This document shows, in pieces, positions 12,951 through 25,400 of a stretch of DNA of 64,000 nucleotides; the stretch's first letter is position 1, and each line of letters begins with the position of its first letter. The notes beneath the pieces were generated by a model. It was given only the letters and a program-made list of their open reading frames with translations, was not told where the DNA came from and searched no databases. Origin of the DNA: Eledone cirrhosa. Its lineage: Eukaryota > Mollusca > Cephalopoda > Octopoda > Eledonidae. The DNA is taken from the NCBI GenBank assembly GCA_964016885.1, contig OZ024742.1, positions 14,240,622-14,304,621 on the forward strand, read 5' to 3'. Made by a program: the position numbers and the translations under genes.

Positions 12951-13117
12951 ACCATTTCTGCTGTATATTTATAGCATTCTCTCTTTCATCATTATTATGA
13001 TTAATATATCATAATTGATTGGGTTATCATTTGGTAGGTATATTGTTTCGTGGTGTTACACTCCTCCCCACATAACTCACCTGTTGTTAGAACTATCCCC
13101 CAACTGATGCAGCATAA

Positions 13118-13315
13118 TAATAATTGTTTCTACTTTTGGCACAAGGCCAGCAATTACCCAGTGTATTACTGGTACTTTATTTTATCGACCCCGTAAGGAT
13201 GAAAGGCAAAGTCAACCTCGGTGGGATTTGAATTGAGTAAAGCAAGGGCCGTAACTCTATACGTCAAAGCATGGCGTCCAACCCTCTACCGATACTGCCA
13301 ATCCACCGCAGCATA
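13118..13315 (-). mobile_element. tRNA-derived SINE (antisense)
   Basis: Reads backwards from GGCACAAGGCCAGCAATT through GACCCCGTAAGGATGAAAGG and the anti-B-box GGGATTTGAATTGAG to the tRNA-like head near TGCCAATCCACCGC. The head resembles a tRNA-Lys-type SINE as known from cephalopods; the isotype is inference. Confidence 0.75.
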
Positions 13316-13321
13316 ATAATA

Positions 13322-13508
13322 ATAATGGTTTCTGGCACAAGGCCAGCAATTCTGGGAGAGGGGGAAAGTTGATTAAATCAACCCCGTAAGGGTGAAAGGC
13401 AAAGGTAACCTCGGTGGGATTTGAATTGAGAAACATTGATATTCATAACTAAATACTGCAAAGCATTTTGTCTGATGCTCTACCGATTCTGCCATTCCAC
13501 CAGCCTAC
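13322..13508 (-). mobile_element. tRNA-derived SINE (antisense), second copy
   Basis: Same family as the neighbouring element, again with GGCACAAGGCCAGCAATT, CCCCGTAAGGGTGAAAGG and an anti-A-box near CTCTACCGATTCTGCC. Confidence 0.75.
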
Positions 13509-13555
13509 AATAATAATATTTAACAGGGTCACATGATGTATTTGCAAAGAAAAAT

Positions 13556-13650
13556 TAATTGTTTCTACTTTTAGCACAAGGCCAGCAATTACCAGTGTAT
13601 TACTGGTACTTTATTTTATCAACCCCGTAAGGACGAAAGGCAAAGTTAGA
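13556..13650 (-). mobile_element. SINE 3' part only (antisense)
   Basis: Only the GGCCAGCAATTACCAGTG to CCCCGTAAGGACGAAAGG part is present; the head is missing. Confidence 0.65.
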
Positions 13651-13671
13651 AAAATTAATGTTATGCAAACA

Positions 13672-13850
13672 GAGCCAGAAAAAACACCAGATTGGTTCAC
13701 TAAGGGGAAAAATACCACCCTGATCCCTAATAATAATGACACAACAAATCCCTAAAACAACAGGCCCATAACATGCCTTCCTATTACATACAAAGCTTTA
13801 ACTGCAATAGTATCACAGAAATGAGCATGATGGGGTTGCTTCGATCTGTT
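13672..13850 (+). pseudogene. Non-LTR reverse transcriptase fragment
   Basis: The plus strand encodes TPDWFTKGKNTTLIP, then RPITCLPITYKALTAIV, the N-terminal reverse-transcriptase block typical of many LINEs (W-T-G-T-LIPK...NYRPITCLP). Stops and indels are present and only about 60 codons remain. It differs from the dominant LINE of the window. Confidence 0.65.
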
Positions 13851-13913
13851 TTTAGACCATGACAACCCATCTTTGCTATACTAGTGTGAAAAGTGGACAT
13901 ATGATGATAAATG

Positions 13914-14251
13914 CTTTAAAACAGTGGTCACCAACAGTGGTCCAAGAGTAAATTTTGGTGGTCTGCAGAAAAATTTAATCATTATTTGCAATTTTTATGT
14001 TTTATTAATAATAAAACAAAAATAATATTTGGTTAAAATATATTTTATAAAACCCCTAAAAAGTGTTTCTCCTATCAACAATATGGCACATGTACACTTC
14101 AGTATTGATAAATAAAATGGAAGTTCTTTGATCATTATTTTACAAATGTATTTATCTTTTTAAAAAAATTCATATTAGTGGTCCACGGATTTAAAATCAT
14201 GAATTTAGACAGTCTGTGGGGTCTGCAAGGTTGGCGACCACTGCTTTAAAA
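13914..14251. mobile_element. hAT-type MITE with perfect 8-bp target duplication
   Basis: Element body 13922-14243 (322 bp). It begins CAGTGGTCACCAACAG and ends GTTGGCGACCACTG, which are inverted repeats. It is flanked by identical CTTTAAAA copies at 13914-13921 and 14244-14251. CAG..CTG ends and 8-bp duplications are hallmarks of hAT elements. It lies about 140 bp before exon 1. Confidence 0.88.
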
Positions 14252-14392
14252 TGTAGAGCTTAGTATCGTAGAACTAGGAGCAGTTTGGTATGACACCTAT
14301 TTTTGTATTTCATTACTAAGAATATAATATTGTTTATTGTTGTTGTTGTAACCCTTGTAGATTTCTGATAAAAAATTGTTTTCTATTTTCAG

Positions 14393-16894
14393 AGAAAGCA
14401 TCTGCCCTGGTGCCAAGTTGTGAGAAGAATCTGAACTATGATGAATATTTACCAACTCAGCAGGACAGTCGTTGGGAATTGTACAGTAAAGGTTTTGGTT
14501 CTGTCAACAGTTCTCACCAGCTAGTTGACCAGTCTGCACCCTCAGGCCCGACCAACGTTACCTATAATATGCCTTATGAAGCTGACCATAAATTTGACAT
14601 TGCAGAAGCTAATTTTTCTGTCTTTCAAAAAGAATGCAACCGTCAGATGCCAGCTTCTGTTGTGTCTGTTCATAATGCACAGGAACTCAATTTTCAGAAT
14701 TGTTTAAATGTTAATATTACTTCATCTTCATTAGAATTACCTGCTGCTTTAGGTCATGAGAAATTTGAAGATGGAAGTGAAATTAAGGAGAAAGCTAGTC
14801 TACAATTAGAAGATAAAAGACCGTATCAAGAAACTCAGTCCCCTCAACATACAACACCTCTCGATGAATTAATAATGAAGTCACAGGTATTTATACCACG
14901 CTGTGTGAATTTAAATTCAGAAAAAAATGTGGAACAGGAACAGTCATTTAATCAATCCAAATTAAGTAAAAAATCTTTGGATAATGATTTAGATGTGAAG
15001 AATGATATGTCTGTGGAGGAGGAAGACTCTGTTGAGTGTGTTGCTATTTGTGATAAACAATGTATAGAGAATGCTTCTGTAGCAAGCAGCAAAACAGATG
15101 AAAATACTGTTAAAGATGATGGGGAATCCATTGGTAGCACTGTATGGGCTGCAGTAGACAGTCATGTAATATCTAATTCTCAGGAAGAACCAATGTGTGA
15201 AAATAATGATATTGTGATAAAAACTGTTGAGGATATGTCTGCAGTCTGTTTGAACAGTTTATCTGAGTCGATGGAGAAGAGTGAGGATACTCTACCTGGT
15301 ATGGAGATAACTGCACCAAATGCCTTGCCTAGTCAACATTTAGATGATAAACCAATGCAGGATCCATCTTCTGCTCTCCACACAAATAACTGTGACAACT
15401 TGGTGCCATCAACTATTGGCAGCAGTGACACAGACTTCCAGGAGGTCGTTGGTTTTGATTCTATTGAAGATGAAGATATGGGGGAATACCTTGACAAATG
15501 CTGTGCAAGTGAAGCCGCCTCTTTGTCTGCTAATCCATCTGAAGTATTAATACAAGCTGAATGTCATATTCATTCTGAAATATCTGGCTCTCCTATGGAG
15601 TTACCTGATGTAATTGGTAATGGTGACCTCACTAATGAGTCTGTAATATCACAAAACATGGATAAACCTATGGATTTATCAAGTGATACTGCTGCTCATA
15701 TAACAAATGACAAGTGGAATTCTGTAGAAAATTCTAAAAGTAATTCTGATTTTCAGTCAGAGAAATATGAAGATGATGCTATGTGTGTTGGTGATACAGA
15801 CTTGGCAAATAGTTCTGGTGAAAATGGATTTCCATCTCCAGCATATGTTAGTTCAAAAAGTTGTGAATCTATTGAAAATGGTTTTCCAAGCCCCCCTGTA
15901 GAAAATGGTCTAAATTCATCATCTGAATTCCATCAATCTTCTACACCCAGTGCTCGACCTAAAGAACCAGTTTTACCAAAGTTAGCTCGACCCAACAGTC
16001 TTTTGGGTTTATCTAAGGTGTGTTTGGACACTCCATTTGTTGCTGCGATTACAGTTACACACACTTCAAGTCCTGTTATTGATGAAGGTAAATGTCAAGA
16101 TTCTACATCAAATGGTTTACCTGATGTAACGTCAGGGACACCAGAGACGTCAGCAACAGCAGAGTCAACTGTAGTAACAGCAGAGTCAACAGTAACGGCA
16201 GAGTCAACAGTAACATCAGCAACAACAGAAACATCAAGGACAGATGTAACAACAGATGTAAGATCACAGACAGATCTAGCAACAGATGTAACAACAGACA
16301 CAATGAACAAGAAGTCAGTAACTCAACAACTATTAAGTCCACTTCAACAAAAGTTGAACAGTATGGATATTAAACAATGCCTTGAAAATGATAGGGAATT
16401 CGAAAGCAATCGTAACTCTCCTCAGCATAACTGTGATGTCCATTTATTGCCTTGTGTCACTCCACAAAAATGTCAAGAAAATATCAGTTCTGTGGAAGAG
16501 ACTAGTGTCATTGAAGAAGACGATAAACAAGTTGATTTCAACAACCGGTTGCTTGTTTCTGTTGATTCTGTACACGTATCTTCTACAGAATGTCAGTCTC
16601 CAGTATCAGATACAGCCCTATCACCACCATCAACTACAGTGTTGTCTGGCTCTGGAACTACACGACCCCATTCTTGGAGCCCCTCAAGTGCTGCTTCTGT
16701 TACGGCTTCATCTCTGCTGAAATTAAAGCGGCCCACCAGTCTAAACTTACCACAGCGTAGTAGAGAAGTTACTGCTCAGAATGACTGGTCTGGTGGAATG
16801 GCAACACAACCATTTGTTGGTGACTCTCAGAATTCTAATGCTGCCTGGTGGAATAACAGTACAATACAGCCAATATCAGAAGAAAATGAAACAG
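14393..16894 (+). CDS. ZFYVE9: SARA exon 1 of window: long N-terminal region
   Basis: The acceptor is TTTCTATTTTCAG at 14380-14392, the donor GTAACA at 16895. The exon starts with two bases of a split codon and ends with one, giving 833 whole codons. The product is low-complexity, acidic and Ser/Thr-rich, as in SARA N-termini. It carries a twofold ENGFPSP motif (15829-15912), a basic-proline stretch [16 protein letters not shown] (15952-16000) resembling the conserved block ahead of FYVE, and a coding mini-repeat around [12 protein letters not shown] (16145-16240). A related KRPTSLNL motif follows near 16725. The first in-frame ATG (about 14567) is internal, so translation starts in an upstream exon. 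The frame runs 100 bp past the donor into a MITE; that tail is not coding. Confidence 0.9.
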
Positions 16895-18733
16895 GTAACA
16901 CTATTAATCTATCTATTCTATATTTCATTTGTAGTATTAAGCCGGCCATATCCAGCCAGAATTCTCTCACCTCTTTCTGTTCAAACTGGCTGTAACTAGC
17001 CACTCCTACTTATGTTAAGGTAGTGTTCTCAAAATAAATGAATACAAAATCTCATAAATTCGATATTATGTGAGATAAAGCCTTTACCATGAAAATATTA
17101 TAGTAAATGTTAAAGGCTCTTCACTATAAATCTATCTACTCTGTTTCACTTGTAGTATTAATGCCATTCTTCCCCACCTTTTTCTATTAAGAAACTTGCT
17201 GCTCACTTTGGTTAGTTTAAATTGAAACAAATTGTTTTGCTATGTTCCTGTTTAATGGCTATTGTCCAAGTCTAAACTGACAACTGGATAAGAATTGTGT
17301 TTAATTTGTTAAATATATGATTATACGAGGATTGGCTAAAAAGTTCATAAACTGACCAAGATACTTTCATGGAATGACCAAATGAGGTTTATTTAACATA
17401 GTTCCTGGAAAAAACAATGAAGTTATTAATAAGAAGAGTTGAAATTAATGCAGGCAAGATTTCACAGCTCTAGCATCACTCCTTCATAGTCAGCCTATGA
17501 ACTTTTCAGCAGACCCTCGTAGTATATGCAGTATAATATAGTATATGCAGTTTAGTATGCTATATGCAGTATAGTATACTATGTCATATAATTATAAAAT
17601 AAATCTTTGAAATGTATTTAGAAAGAAGGTTGGGGTGGTAAACAGCAGAGAAAACTTTTTGAATGAAAATCTCAGAAAACTGACTTTTTTAAAAAAGTCA
17701 GTTTTCTTTTTTCTTAATTTCGTTTTATAGTTTAACTTAACCCTTTAGCATTTAAACCGGCCATATCTGGCCAGGATTCTCTCACCTCTTTCTGTTCAAA
17801 CTGGCCATGACCGGCTGCTTATACTTATGTTAAGGTATTGTTCTAAAAATAAATAATATCAAAATCTCATAGATTCAATATTATGTGAGGTAAAGCCTTC
17901 ACTGTGAAAATACAATAGTAAATATAGAGTAATGTAAATGTTAAAGGGTTAAGGAGAAGGGCTGGTTCTTATGACATTCTTTCAGAGCCTCTGTGACTGG
18001 GTGGTGTCAGAAATAGGTTGTTCTTAGATCACGGATCTAATTTGACTATCTATGTAAACATGCCAGAAAATAGGAATTTCCCTGTAAATTGATAAACACC
18101 ATTAATAGATTTTCAGACCTAATTGGGCCCTCGTCAGAAGGCCTGTATATCATCCAATCAACCACAAGGAAACATATATTTCATGGGTCTGTATACCCAT
18201 TACATCTTAGTGTTATTCCGAAATGGACATACTACTTTGTTGATAATTAGCTCTGTGTTGGTAATTAAGATGTAGGGTAAGAAGTGAGAGAGAGGTGTGT
18301 CAGATGAGAGAGGGATGTCAGGTGAGAGAGAGGTGTGTAGAGTGTGAGAGAGATGTGGTGTCAGGGTGAGAGAGAGGTATGTCAGGTGAGAGAGTGGTGT
18401 GTAACAGGTGGGCCCTAACTTGAAATGTTATGTAACACTAATTAATATTTCTTCTATAAATAGATTCCTGTGTAATTGTGTTATTATTACCTGAGGAGAA
18501 AACAATGAAATAGGTTGACAGAATATAGGCGAAACTTCTCTACTTTTAGAAATAAATATATTTTTTTTAAATAGGGGAATCCATTTCCATTGTTAATTCT
18601 TGTTAAGCTTGACAGAATATCAATGGAAAACAACAGCTACATTTATTATATATATAGTAACCTAATACTTGTTTTTTGAGTAGAAAGAAATAGCTTTAGC
18701 TTTAGTGTACTATAAAAAAGAAAAGCAAAAAAA

Positions 18734-18786
<53 letters not shown>

Positions 18787-19166
18787 TGTATAATACATAC
18801 ATGATTTTAATGAACAAGAACAAAAAATGTTTTTGGCCATTTGCCAGTCTAGTTGAGCAATGTCAATTTAGGTGGTTTGTGTTTCCACCACTGGCTTCAT
18901 TCCATATTTACTCTATATTATGGTGGCAACTATTTTTACTGTGGGAGGGGCTAGGGTGAGGAGGGACACTCCTCTCTCAGCCTCCACCTCTGTTATTGTT
19001 GGCATGGTTACTGGCTAGAAAGTGAGGTTTGTTGTTTAAATTTTCTGTGATGCTGTGTTATAAATGTGTTAACGAAGATGAAACTGATTATTTTGTGAGA
19101 GAAAATCTCCCTGTAGTTGAAACAAATGACAATCTTACCCCCCACCCACCCACCCCTCTATATATA

Positions 19167-19216
<50 letters not shown>

Positions 19217-19383
19217 CTATTGATGCTGCTGAAATTAGTGGGATTTTCCTGACTTTCTATGATTACATAATTTTTTAAGGTTTCCCCCTTCAAAAAATTG
19301 TTTTTTGTTTGTCTTGTCTTCTCTTTGTTTTTCTTAAGTTTACTATATATATATATATATATATGCATACACACACACACATA

Positions 19384-19419
<36 letters not shown>

Positions 19420-22400
19420 GTAGATAAGAAAACCCAAGGTATAAAGCAACTCATGTTCATAGGGTGAGTTTGAATATAATTATTAAAGCCAGTTGCTACA
19501 ATGGCACCACAATAAAATGCTGGAAGGTGAAAGTGTTGGCATCACGATACAACATACCCAGTCAACCATGTCAGGTGGCAGTGATACAATGAGAAAATAA
19601 AACCCAGTATATGCCAGGAAGTGGTTGGTGTTAGAAAGGAAGGGCATCCAGTCATTAGAAACCATATTAAAATGGAATATATAAGCAAAACACAGTCATC
19701 TGACCTGTCTGTCTAACTTCAGAGCAGTACAACCTTTCTAACCCATGGAAGTGTGGAAAATAGGTGTAAAATGATGATTAGGATGATGGTGATTATATAT
19801 ATATATATATATATATCATCATCATCATCATTTTACGTTTGCTTTTCCCTGCTTGCAAAGGTGCGACGGGTCCTATTCAGTACAGCATCTCTCCACCCGT
19901 CACGGTCCTTCGTCATCTCCTCCGTGAGTTTCAGCGATCTGAGGTCTGCTCTCACCACCTCCACCCATGTTTTTCATGGTCTACCTCTACTGCGTCTTCC
20001 TTCTATGGGATTTCTTGGCACTTCTTTACCCAGCGGTCATCCTCCATGTGCATCACATGTCCATACCATCTCAGTCTTCTCTCCTGCACACCACAGCTTA
20101 TCCCTCTTATACCCAGTTTCTTTCTCAACTCGTCTATGCTTGGTCGTTCATGCACATTGACATTGCACATCCAACAGAGCATGCTTGCTTCATTTCTCTC
20201 CAGCCGTCACATATCCTCTGCAGTTGCTTCCCATGTCTCACTACCATGCAGCATTGCACATCTCACACAGGCATCATATAACCGTCCTTTCGTACACAAG
20301 GAGAAACCCTTCTTTGTCGACAGAGGAAGCAGCTCCCTAAACTTCTTCCAACCCGTCCTTATTCTAGATACTATGGCCTTGGAACACCCCCTCCCATGCT
20401 AATCTGATCACCTAGGTACTGGAAGCTATCAACCACTTCTATAGAACCCATCTGCATTGGAAAAATGAGTCTATCACAGCGATTACTACTGCCAACTTTC
20501 CCTGTACATCCACTGCATACATAGTTTTCCCTACCTGTTAGTTTGCCTGTTATCCCACTACATATCATGTGTACCCAACATCTGCATTGCGTACATTTTA
20601 TGGAATTTATGCCAGTTCCTTTCCTACATATTGAACATGGCCATTTCCCTGATGGAATCAGAGTATTGTCCTCTTTTCTACTTATCAACACTTTTGTCTT
20701 AGCTATTTTTAAAATTAACAAAAATCGTTGGTATTAATTCAACGGTCTCTGGCCAGCATCTAGCTCATTCAATGAATTTGCTGAATTACAGTAATGGAGT
20801 TGCAATATGTGTGTGTGTGTCTGTGTGTATGGTTATATTGGGGTTTACCAATATAGATCCTGGTAAAGATGCCTTTAAATGTACTTGTAATTTGCAATAT
20901 ATTAATTGATATGGTATGGAGTTATCTCTTGTATGTATTACTCTTGAAACTTATAACAATATATAAATTCCTGAAGATATGTCGAGCAATGGACTGATAC
21001 TTTGTATATATCGTGGTATGTCCCACTGTTATACATTGAAACATGCTTTAATTAAAATAATGTTTTAAGTATAATTTGGTTATTCTCTCTCCATTTATAT
21101 ATATATATATATATATATTGATTGATTGATTGTTTACAATATTTTGAATTGGTTTTCTAACTTTAGGTGTGGAGGCTACTTCCCAGGACTTGACATCTTC
21201 GCCCACCACCTCACAGTCAAGTGCTAGCTGTGATGGTGTTGAGAACATTGAGGAAGGACGCGGAAACCATGACCACGCTGAACAGACTCATTTAAAACAA
21301 CAACAACCAGACCAGGAGCAATTACCTGTTGATAAAATATCTCATTGCCAAATTGGTTCTGTTGCACCTGTATGGGTACCAGATGCAGATGCACCCAATT
21401 GCATGCAGTGTGAAGCCAAGTTCAGATTTACAAAGCGCAGACATCATTGCAGAGCTTGTGGAAAAGTTAGTAAATCTTCATCTTTACGCATACGTTATTG
21501 TTTATTTGTAGCACTTCTTCTTCACCCACTTATTCCTGAGAGGGTTGTGGTGGCTGAGTTCTTAAACACACCTCCCAGCTGGTCCTTTCAGAAACAACTG
21601 GATACCCAAGCGAGACTAGCCAAGCTAATGGATGTTATCCAACCATCTTGCTCAGGGTCTACCCTTGGATCTCCTGCCGGTTGGTTTTGCCCGTAAAATC
21701 TGTCCAGTAATACTTTCCCGAGACATTCAAACCACATGTCCATAGTATCAGAGCTGTGATCTCTCAATTCAGAGTAGCAACTCTATCTGGAATGACTCTC
21801 TGATCTCCAAGCTATGCACTCTATCAAGTAACATTACTCCAAAGACACTTCAGAGGAATCCCATTTCAGCCACTTGTATTCATGATTGTATTCTTTCAAT
21901 CATTACCCAAGATTCATGACCATAAGTTGGCATGACTACCAAATTATTATTATCTGTGAAGTAAATAATTCCTTTTTCTTCTGTAGGTATTTTGTTCAGC
22001 GTGTTGCAGTATGAAGACTAAGTTACAGTATATGGAGAATAAAGAAGCCAGAGTCTGTTTAGCTTGTCATCAACTTATTAACATCAGTCAGTAACATTTC
22101 TTTCTCTCCATTTCCACATTTTGTTTTTATTTTTAGTTCATATTTTACAAAATTTCTTTTCGGTTTTACCCTGTTTTTAGTTGTCCTATTTTACCCAGTT
22201 CCTCTTCTATTTTACCCAGTCCCTCTCCTATTTTACCCCCATCCTCTCCTATTTTACCCACATCCTCTCCTATTTTACCCACATCCTCTCCTATTTTACC
22301 CAGTTCCTCTCCTATTTTACCCAGTTCCTCTCCTATTTTACCCACATCCTCTCCTATTTTACCCAGTTCCTTTCCTATTTTACCCAGTTCCTCTCCTATT

Positions 22401-25400
22401 TTACCCAGTTCCTCTCCTATTTTACCCACATCCTCTCCTATTTTACCCACATCCTCTCCTATTTTACCCAGTTCCTCTCCTATTTTACCCAGTTCCTCTC
22501 CTATTTTACCCAGTTCCTCTCCTATTTTACCCAATTCCTCTTCTATTTTACCCAGTTCTTCTCCTATTTTACCCACATCCTCTCCTATACATCTGGTAGG
22601 TAATAGGTTTCTATTCCAGAGATCAATATTTTATAATGTAGCTGTAATACTACATGGCCGGTATACTGCAGAAATGTAGCTGTAATACCACATGGCTGGT
22701 ATATCACAGTAATGCAGCTGTTCCTCTCCTATTTTACCCACATCCTCTCCTATTTTACCCACATCCCCTCCTATTTTACCCAGTTCCTCTCTTATTTTGT
22801 CCAGTTTCTGTATAAACCATACCCAAAATTGGGTCGAACGGACTCTTCAGTTGTGTTAAGGGCATGAAAACGTCTCTATTGTTGGTGATCAACATGATAA
22901 ATACACCCAGTACACTCTGTAAAGTGGTTGGTGATCATCCAGCCATAGAAACCTTGTCAAATGAAAGATCAAGAGAACACTTCAGTTTTGTCAAAGACAT
23001 GACAACCTTATTACTGTTGGTGCCACAATAAAATGTATCCAGTAGACTTGGTAGAGTGTGAGAATGTATGTTAGTGAAGATGCTGTTCCCCACCCCATCT
23101 CATATATCAGTGGCTCCAATTAAGTGAAGACTTGGTCTGAGATCACCTGTCCAGCCCATGCTAGCAGGGGGAAATGAATATTAAATAATGATGAGGATCA
23201 TTGCTTAATATATAATATTTTGGAATGGAATAATATTTTGTGAACACTATTGTTACACATGTTGATGACCATGTAGCTATATATATCTGGTAGGTAATAG
23301 GTTTCTATTCCAGAGATCAATATTTTATAATGTAGCTGTAATACCACATGGCCGGTATACTGCAGAAATGTAGCTGTAATACCACATGGCTGGTATATCA
23401 CAGTAATGCAGCTGTAATACCACATGGCCGGTATACTGCAGAAATGTAGCTGTAATACCACATGGCTGGTATATCACAGTAATGCAGCTGTAATATCACA
23501 TGGCCAGTATACTGCAGAAATGTAGCTGTAATACCACATGGCTGGTATACCACAGTAATGTAGCTGTAATACTACATGACTGGTATATCACAGTAATGTA
23601 GTTGTAATACTACATGACTGGTATATCACAGTAATGTAGCTGTAGTACTACATGGCTGGTATATTACAGTAATGTAGCTGTAATACTACATGACTGGTAT
23701 ATCACAGTAATGTAGCTGTAATACCACATGGCTGGTATACCACAGTAATGTAGCTGTAATACTACATGACTGGTATATCACAGTAATGTAGCTGTAATAC
23801 CACATGGCTGGTGTACCACAGTAATGTAGCTGTAGTACTACATGACTGGTGTAAAACTGTAATGTAGCTATAGTACCACATGTAGCTGTAATACTACATG
23901 GATGGTATATCACATTAATGTAGCTGTAATACCACATGGCTGGTATACCACAGTAATGTAGCTGGAGTACTACATGGCTGGTATATCACAGTAATGTAGC
24001 TGTAATACTACATGGCTGGTATATCAGTAATATAGCTGTAATACCACATGACTGGTATATCACAGAAATGTAGCTGTAATACTACATGGCTGGTATATCA
24101 CAGTAATATAGCTGTAATACTACATGGCTGCTATACCACAGTAATGTAGCTGTAATACCACATGGCTGGTGTACCACAATGATGTAGCTGTAATACCACA
24201 TGGTTGGTATATTACGGTAATGTAGCTGTAGTACTACATGGCTGGTATACCACAGTAATGTAGCTATAATACCACATGTAGCTGCAATACCACATGGCTG
24301 GTATATCACAGAAATGTAGCTGTAATACTACATGGCTGGTATACCACAGTAATGTAGCTGTAATACCACATGGCTGGTATACCACAGTAATGTAACTGTA
24401 ATACTACATGGCTAGTGTACCACAGTAATGTAGCTGTAGTACCACATGGCTGATATACGAGGCTTGGCTGAAAAGTTCATAGGCTGACCAAGATACTCTC
24501 ATGGAATGACCAAATAGTGTTTATTTTTCAACATAGTCCATGGAAAGAAACAATGCAGTTATTAATAAGAGTTGAAATTAATGCATGCAAGATTTCACAG
24601 CTCTAGCATCACTCCTTCGTAGTCAGCCTATGAACTATTCAGCCTCATACAACAGTAATATTCCAATAAAGTGGTTTAGAAGTTATAGCTGGCTGCTATG
24701 TATTTTCTACATAATGTCCGTTGTGTGTTCTTGTCAGATTAATTCCTCGTTTATATCATATCTTAACATCATAATGATGTTGCAGAAAATATCTAAAAAC
24801 AGCTTTGTTCATTCAAATGTTTAAAGTACCTTTACTGGTGGACAGATTGTTGTGAAAATTTGCAGTATTAGAGTAAATACTTTACTTATCAATGTGAGGA
24901 AGTCATAGTGTTATTTTGTATTTTTCAAGAATGTTTTTTTTAAATATAGTTTTATGTAGTAGAGGAGGTTATGAGTTAAAGTATATTTATAATACTATCA
25001 TTCGTAAAAAGATGATGATGATGTGCTTTTATGTCACAGAAATTAAGCTCATTAATTTAAGTTGGATTCAGGTAAAACAGTGGATAATGAAGACATCTTG
25101 AAGAAATTATGAATCTTACAAATACAAAGGTCATCTAAAAAGTTCATAATCTGACCAAGATACTCTCATGGAATGACCAAATAAATTTTTTTTTTTTTCC
25201 CAACATAGTCTCTGGAAAGAAAAAATGCAGTTATTAATAAGAAAAATTGAAACTAATACATGCGTTATTTCACAGCTCTAGCATCAATCCTTCATAGTCA
25301 GCCTATGAACTATTCAGCCCACGCTCATATATTTACTATAATTTAACCCTTTAACATTTAAACCGGCCGTATCAGCCACAATTCTCTCACCTCTTTCTGT